A stretch of DNA of 64,000 bases from Linnemannia schmuckeri (lineage: Eukaryota > Mortierellomycota > Mortierellomycetes > Mortierellales > Mortierellaceae): assembly GCA_029449235.1 (NCBI GenBank), contig JANATG010000006.1, positions 682,001 to 746,000 on the forward strand. The letters run 5' to 3'. A model generated the notes under the pieces. That model was not told where the DNA came from. It did no database searches and was given only the letters and a program-made list of their open reading frames with translations. The stretch's first letter is position 1. The number at the start of each line of letters is the position of its first letter. The translations under genes and the position numbers were made by a program. This document shows positions 58,206-64,000 of the stretch, piece by piece.

Positions 58206-60814
58206 TTATTCTATAGACCATCGCTTGTTCGGCCCACTGACAGACTCCATAGGGTAAATGTTAGTTCCTGACACTTTTCCAACTATTAGAGAAAGAAGTG
58301 CAAAGTAGATTTGGTTAAGAGAGAGCATGTTAGCATAAAGACAAAAACAAAAAAAAACAAAAAAAAAAAAAAAAAAAAAAAAGGTCGATGAACACTGTGG
58401 ATGTGTATGCCAATCGAGACACGTACTGTGGGCATTGAGGCCGTTGTTGAAGTTCTTCATGCATTGCCAGGCGAGATAGAGGGTGACAACTCCAAGCAGT
58501 AGATTGAGAATCACTAGAGTAAAAGAATGAAAATGTCAGCCTTGCCAGTCTGGGTCAATGTATTAATTCGTAGCAGGGGATCTGTAGAGTAAGGAGTTAA
58601 GACTTACGAAAGAACGTCAGAAACTTGTTGGCTCCAGCGAATCGGACTGGGTTCTCAAAGACTTGATTGAGTTTGATGATGTTGTAGACCAGAGTTCCTA
58701 TACCCCCGCTGATAAAAGCAGCCATGGAGTACTTGCATTCGCGCTTCAGCTAGAGTTCATTGCAAAAATAAAAATAAAAATAAAAAAAAGGCTTGTCAGT
58801 TTTGAGCAATCGCACTAGGAGGCATATTTAGGAGAGCAATCCGATACAAACACTGAATGCGGGCCAAATGCGATTGAGCAGAATGTGTGACGACCAGTGG
58901 AGGAAGATGGAAAAGCACTTACACCTCGCCATGCAAGAACGGGTAATACAATGCACGCTCCCACGGATAAGACGAGATGGATGATCAAGACATTCCTAAA
59001 ATTCGCCTGCTCTGATGGACTGACTGGCCCTTTGCTATTACTCCCGTCAGAAAGGGAGTTGTACGTGAGCACAATGACTGAAAGGAACTGCGCCGAAAAT
59101 CCGAGTTGGAAAAAGATGTCGAATTTGAGAATCATGATAAAGATCTGATAGATCTTATACATATCTACGTCGAATTGTCAAAATTAAAAATGGTTAAGGA
59201 AGTCGAGAATACATGCCAGTTTGAGCAAAGCGACATTGTGGTCAAGGCTCATGGACCCGAATTGCCGTAAAACTGGTATCCTGGGATCCTGTATTTACCT
59301 CGCATAGCCAGGTCAGCTCCAATTTTTTTGTAGATGCTCCAACCGAACTCCTTGTACAATTTGTAGGCGATAAAGGCAAATCCTGACGCAAAGATGACCA
59401 TGAGCGTGACAACAGCAATTTCGTACGGTCTTGAAGCGTGATAGGGTGTAGCGCTGGGATTGCGTGCAAAAATATTGAGGATCATGTTGGACAGCGTGTT
59501 TGTTTCTTCCGTCCAGACAAGTATATCGGAAGCCTGCTTCACTTGAACCCCTGCGTAGGCGACCATTGCGGCATTGAAGGCGACCAGGGCCATGATCTGG
59601 ATGGTGTTTTTGTTGAACATCTATCAACAGCAAACAGGTAAGAGAGCAAACATATGAGCGCTGCATAGCCTATGCAAAACACCAAACATAAGCACAACTG
59701 TCCCAATTCTCAAGACCCTGCTTAACTTACCGCGTCGCACAAGAGGATGAGCTGAAAGATTTGGGCGACGATAAATAGTACATGGTACACTGAAAGAACG
59801 CTAGTGGTCTGTAAGATCTCGGCCTCCTTTGCTCCGGTTACGTTGTGCTGTGGAAACTGATAAAGGGCGACGGTTGCTGGTACAAACGCCCGCTTGATGT
59901 TGGAGGTTTCGATTGAATGGAGTCGAAAGATGACAGCCTCGAGTGCTACGATAACGACCGCTTGGATGCCGGACAAAGCCAAGGAGTATCTTGACCATAT
60001 CGAGTCACCGGCCTAGAGATGGCAAAGGGTAAGTGAGATAGCGATTGTCAACACCTAGAGCAAACATCATGGCGTGGATATGGAATAGGATGAGAGTAGA
60101 GGAGACGAGCCACAGCCGCTGATGTAACAGTAGCAGTAGCAGTAGGGCTGTAAAAAGATGACTGATTTAGCAAGTGCCTCGCAGTAGTCAATTACGCCCT
60201 CTCGGATATACTGTCATCCCGATAGTCCAAGGACTTGACTGCGACGTTCTTTTTATATCCGCTGTAGTCCTTATGTATTTGCGTTGATGCTGTTGTATAG
60301 TATCGAAAGAGTCCTGTCCTGTCTGGTTAATTTGTGCGCATCTTGAAGCACCAAACAGACCAAAAAGAAAAAAAATAAAGGGTTGCGCCAGCTAGTTCAG
60401 CCAGGTATCGAACAATTGCTCCTGTCTAGCTCTTGCTCAGTTCCTGTCCTGCTCTGATAATCATACAAATACACATTTGGACGAGTGTGTATTATGTATT
60501 CCAAACTGTCGTGGTCCAGTCCCTTAAGGCACAAAAAAAAAAAAAAGAAAAAAGGTCGAGACGAGACGAGAGGGGGGAGCGCAAGTAAACAAAGATAAAG
60601 GCAGAACAAGGGAAAAGGGAAGAAAGAGAACAAAACAACGTTGTGTAAATGGATTGAAGTGGTCCTGTGCCTGGTCCTGGTCCTGTTTCTGTACTTGTTG
60701 ATACCGTTTCTTGTCCATGATAAGGAGGACAAAGGAGGCTACCCTTGTGACTGAGAGGTATGATGGATGAGCGGCATCCTTTGTTTTTTTTGGACTTACA
60801 AGCCTTGAAATCAT
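58206..60814 (-). CDS. UPF0658-type Golgi membrane protein
   Basis: Seven exons: complement(join(58206..58282, 58427..58513, 58608..58749, 58923..59164, 59299..59620, 59731..60012, 60800..60814)), 388 residues. About seven hydrophobic helices, with the family-like motif YKIYQIFIMILKFDIFFQLGF after the third or fourth, point to the fungal UPF0658 family, whose S. pombe member is a Golgi membrane protein; molecular function is not known. Exons 2-7 join with correct phase. Exon 1 (MISRL, GTAAGT donor) is the best start found but rests on phase and context only, across a 787-bp intron; an alternative first exon nearer 60070 is possible. Poly-A runs lie in the last intron. Confidence 0.8.
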
Positions 60815-63126
60815 TCTTGACTGCCTTGCTTTGTTTGTTTGTTTGTTTGATGTTTTGTTGTTGTTGTTGTTGAGTGTGGGAGAAGAGGAGGGCTGTTGTC
60901 AGTTATAAGCCAACCAGAGTAGGGTAAGAAAAGATAGTAGACCTGAGTGATGAGAGTGAGAGTGAGAGTACGAGGAGTGAGTTGTCTGTTGTTGTTGTTG
61001 TTGTTGCTGTTGCGTAAGTGTTTGAATTGGTGGGGGGAGTCCGAGCTGGTTGTGGCGCCGGTATAAAAAAAAGGGAGAGATATAGTAGCGAAGAGTGTGG
61101 GCGTCAACGACGAATGTATGTAGGTGAAGAATGGAGCCAGTGGGAGTAGAGTGAGAGTGAAAGTGAGCAAGAGAGAGGGTCCAAGTGTGTGTTATTGTTG
61201 TGGATGGACAGTGTATCTGCTGTTTTTTTGGAGGTGTTAATGAATGAAATAAAAGAGGAAAAGAGGCAAACGGAGGAGAAGGAGAATGAGGAGGGAAGAG
61301 TAAAGAATGAAGAGAAAAGAGACAGAGGGAGAGGGAGGGGGGGAGAGAGAGGAGAAGAGAGATTGAGAGAAAAGAAAACGAGAAGAGAAAACAGAGGAAA
61401 GAAAGGCAAAAGGAACCTCGCAGTTCACACACAACAACAAACAACACAAACAAAACAAAACAAAACAAAACAAACAAACAAACACACAAGCTTGGTTGTT
61501 GCAGTTAAGAACAATCTGGGCTTCCACTCTTTGCGCTTGTTTACTCTTTTGTGTACTGCACAAGGACACAGTTCAAGTAGAGAGAGACAGTTGAAAGAAG
61601 ACGAGAAAGGTTATATCGACCTCCCGTAGCTTGGTGAATGGGTTATCTATCTAGCTATCTAGCTATCGGACTATTGGCTTGCCTGTCACTTATAGTGTCA
61701 TGTTCAAACTGTGCCTTTATGTATCTCCAAAAGACAGGGTTCAGTTGATTGATACAAAGCCAGAAGAGAGCGTGAATGGAGTGACCCTGCACTTTTAGTT
61801 TTTTTTTCTTTCTTGGCTTTTGGGAAATTGTAGAAAGGAAAAAGAAAATTTGGTTCCCCGGATCATTTCAATTAATCGGGATATCATACCATAATCCATA
61901 CACTACCCATGGAACATAGGATAGATGAATGCATTATTATTCTACACATTGTCATTTCGGAAGAAGACAAAGCTCTTTTCATTAAAAAAGAAGCGATCAT
62001 CCCCATGAATCGGGGGTGCAAAAAAGAACGAAAGAAAGAAAGAAAGAAAGAAAGAATCTCGCTAGTGTTTGGCTGCTGTCTTCTCCTTCAAACGAAAAGA
62101 TTCATTATTGTAATAATAATTGTCAGGGGAGAGGTATACTGACACAGGGGCCCATGGCCTTTTTTCATTTCATTTTTGAAGTGGCAAAAGTTGATTTTAG
62201 AGCGATGGAGAGAGACGAGAGATGGGGAAATGGGATGAGTTAGTCGATTCATTGTTCACAGATACGCTTAAGTTGCTCTTCATTCAAGGCACAATCAGTG
62301 CCACTCCAAAACACAGCCGATCATGAACATGATCTTACTTTCACCCATTTCCTCCCTCCAAATGCATGCATGCATGCAAGAGGACATTGACTCCACTTTC
62401 TATCTTACTCTTTGTATCGTACGACTCACAGCCTGCCTGCTTGCAAAGAATTAGCAATGCAAACGAAGCAAGCAAGCAAGCAGAAACCTTTTCTGTTTCT
62501 GGATCTGAAATATCTTGCTTTTTTCATGTTCAGCCTTCCATCCACTCGTATATCAGACACCGCCCGAGCCGCATAAACCAACGTTCTTTTTCAAAGGAAC
62601 AACCACCGGACATTTTGGACCCTGGTTGACTTTTCTACAACTGTTGTTCAAACTCGAGCGATTTGTTTTTTTCCTTTCTTCTTTTTTGTTTTCTACTTTT
62701 GGACCTCAGCCCTCGTTAGTGCTTAGCCCAGCCTGCACCCTGTTACGCATTGAACACATGGCATTCATATGGGAGCGTCTTTTTCATGCGACAAAGATCG
62801 ACAGAATCGAGGTTGTTGTACCACTTCCTTGAAGTCCATCATCTCTGCTCCAAACTACCAGATTGGTTCTGGAACTCTCCTGGTCGAAACTGTTTTGCAA
62901 CTTCAGCGAAGTAAAATGTTTCTGAGTGAATCTCAAAAAAAAGGTCAGGATCCCACCCTATAACCAGTCGTCACGACGCATATCTGTTTCCTCCTGACTG
63001 AGCCAAGTTGGATGCGTTAGCAGCTCGTACTACTTTTTCAAAGGAGGCAGTTGCCTATCATGCCCATAGGCCTTGCGCCTTTTATTGTCCCCTGTGTTTT
63101 TGTCGCCAATGAAAAATGAAAGACTG

Positions 63127-63162
<36 letters not shown>

Positions 63163-63402
63163 AGGAGGGAAGGGAAAAAAAAAGTTGGTCCAAAAGGGGG
63201 GCAAGAAACGATGAATGAATGGGAGATGACCATGCTCATTCTCATTCAGCAGAACTCTTTTTTTGTTCCTTTCTCTTCTTTTTCTCTTCATACAGTCAAG
63301 CGCTCTCGCCGACGGTACCTTCAACAGAAAGTCTTTACAGGACAACATCGACACCTCTCAAAATTATCACGCAGGCACAGTTTCAAAACATCCTATTCAA
63401 AT
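60815..63402. other. Large intergenic region with simple repeats
   Basis: No supported gene. It holds (GTT)n at 60854-60872 and near 60988-61012, a ~200-bp purine tract (61236-61435), (CTAT)n near 61646, (GAAA)n at 62028-62055, (GCAT)n near 62362, (AAGC)n near 62466 and a 34-base A run (63127-63160). Open frames in these tracts are compositional. The left end is the promoter of the UPF0658 gene. Confidence 0.5.
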
Positions 63403-64000
63403 ATGGGACATGATCACCAACCAATGGGCGCGGACGAAGAGGCACCAGGACACGGATCCAGAGCGAGACCTTCAACAGCAACAACCACACTCTTACCAAC
63501 ACACCGGTTCCTGACTACAGTCGCAAGGCACACATCGCCCTTTTACTCCGTCCCCTTGCACTACCTCAAACGCCGAGGCGTCTTATTGGTCCTTCTCTGC
63601 ATGGGCGGGATCGCCTTTCTTCACGCAGCCTATCTCTTTCCTTCAGACGGCGACGTCCTCCATGGAAGCAGTTCCAGAAGCAGGAGTCACAAGAAGAACC
63701 CTTTCTTGACCCTTGGTCATATTCAAGAGCCACCATCTTATGGATCTGCACCCGTTAATGGAGTCGACGAAGATGGGTTCGAGATTGTGGAGGAGCCCTT
63801 TGTGGACAGGAAGGAGGGTGGAGCTGGATATCGACAGCATTCTGGGCAGGAGTCATCCAGTCAGCAACAACAACAAAGGGAAGTACGTAAACCGCCAAGG
63901 ATCCAGTTCGACTTTGAGGCGTCTCCTGCACACAATGCGGAAGCAAGAACCAACAACAAGGAGGACCGATATGTGGCAGTCAAGAGCATGATCCGTCATG
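63403..64000 (+). CDS. Class I alpha-1,2-mannosidase (GH47), 5' part
   Basis: The frame opens at ATG 63403 (MGHDHQPMGADEEAP) and runs off the window without a stop (199 residues visible). Layout: short cytosolic tail rich in Ala/Thr, one signal anchor at about 59-77 (GVLLVLLCMGGIAFLHAAYLF), a low-complexity stem with a Gln run, and then the start of the catalytic domain at EDRYVAVKSMIRH, which matches the opening motif of GH47 mannosidases (R..AVK..F.H.W). These type II membrane enzymes trim mannose from N-glycans in the ER or Golgi. The catalytic residues lie beyond the window, so family assignment rests on the opening motif and topology. Confidence 0.7.
   Translation, partial: MGHDHQPMGADEEAPGHGSRARPSTATTTLLPTHRFLTTVARHTSPFYSVPLHYLKRRGVLLVLLCMGGIAFLHAAYLFPSDGDVLHGSSSRSRSHKKNPFLTLGHIQEPPSYGSAPVNGVDEDGFEIVEEPFVDRKEGGAGYRQHSGQESSSQQQQQREVRKPPRIQFDFEASPAHNAEARTNNKEDRYVAVKSMIRH

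Noticed and set aside
61104..61629. Several 100-200 codon frames on both strands
   Set aside because: They are products of a long purine/pyrimidine tract; no domain-like sequence.
1..64000. tRNA genes, CRISPR arrays, riboswitches
   Set aside because: I looked for tRNA T-loop motifs (GGTTCRANNC) and regularly spaced direct repeats; the few partial T-loop matches had no cloverleaf around them. CRISPR arrays and bacterial riboswitches are not expected in this fungal DNA.

Overview
This is a eukaryotic, almost certainly fungal, nuclear window. Most conserved genes carry several short GT-AG introns, a few of them GC-AG. Intergenic DNA is rich in A/T and G/A homopolymer tracts. The protein families (Ypk1/Gad8 kinase, UPF0658 Golgi protein, Bos1-type SNARE, TKL-Sel1 kinase fusions) fit an early-diverging fungus. 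I infer Mortierellomycota/Mucoromycota from kinase architecture and gene style. No marker in the window proves the species.

Layout. (1) 1-9.4 kb is a housekeeping block: a tail-anchored SAM-domain protein, a membrane-anchored metallophosphatase convergent to it, a YPK1/Gad8-type AGC kinase sharing a divergent promoter with the phosphatase, and an acidic low-complexity protein. (2) 9.4-11.1 kb is non-coding, with a 45-base T tract and a degenerate CAAGGG minisatellite. (3) 11.1-22.5 kb is an accessory island. Two arms of 1,319 bp in opposite orientation, indistinguishable where I compared them, carry a decayed 3' end of 28S rRNA plus downstream spacer, and enclose about 8.5 kb. Inside are three kinase-like genes: an MLKL-like protein (helical N-terminus plus pseudokinase lacking DFG), a TKL kinase fused to Sel1 repeats, and a pseudokinase fused to Sel1 repeats. 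(4) 22.6-44.7 kb is a head-to-tail array on the minus strand of about 15 copies of one small secreted protein family that I do not recognise. Seven copies look intact, one is open but frame-scrambled, and seven are broken. Intact copies share a signal-peptide exon, one phase-2 intron and a mature exon with a C-x6-C core. The array splits into two related subfamilies. (5) 45.2-64 kb is a second housekeeping block: MCM7, an SLC25 mitochondrial carrier, nucleoside diphosphate kinase, the SNARE Bos1/GOSR2, a predicted mitochondrial membrane protein, a UPF0658 Golgi protein and the 5' end of a class I alpha-mannosidase.

The two accessory regions stand out. The kinase island looks like a signalling or cell-death module (active kinase plus two pseudokinases), possibly mobilised or amplified by recombination between rDNA-derived inverted repeats. 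The secreted array shows ongoing gene birth and death, as expected of proteins facing other organisms. Both functional readings are inference; the exon structures, motif losses and breaks are read from the sequence.
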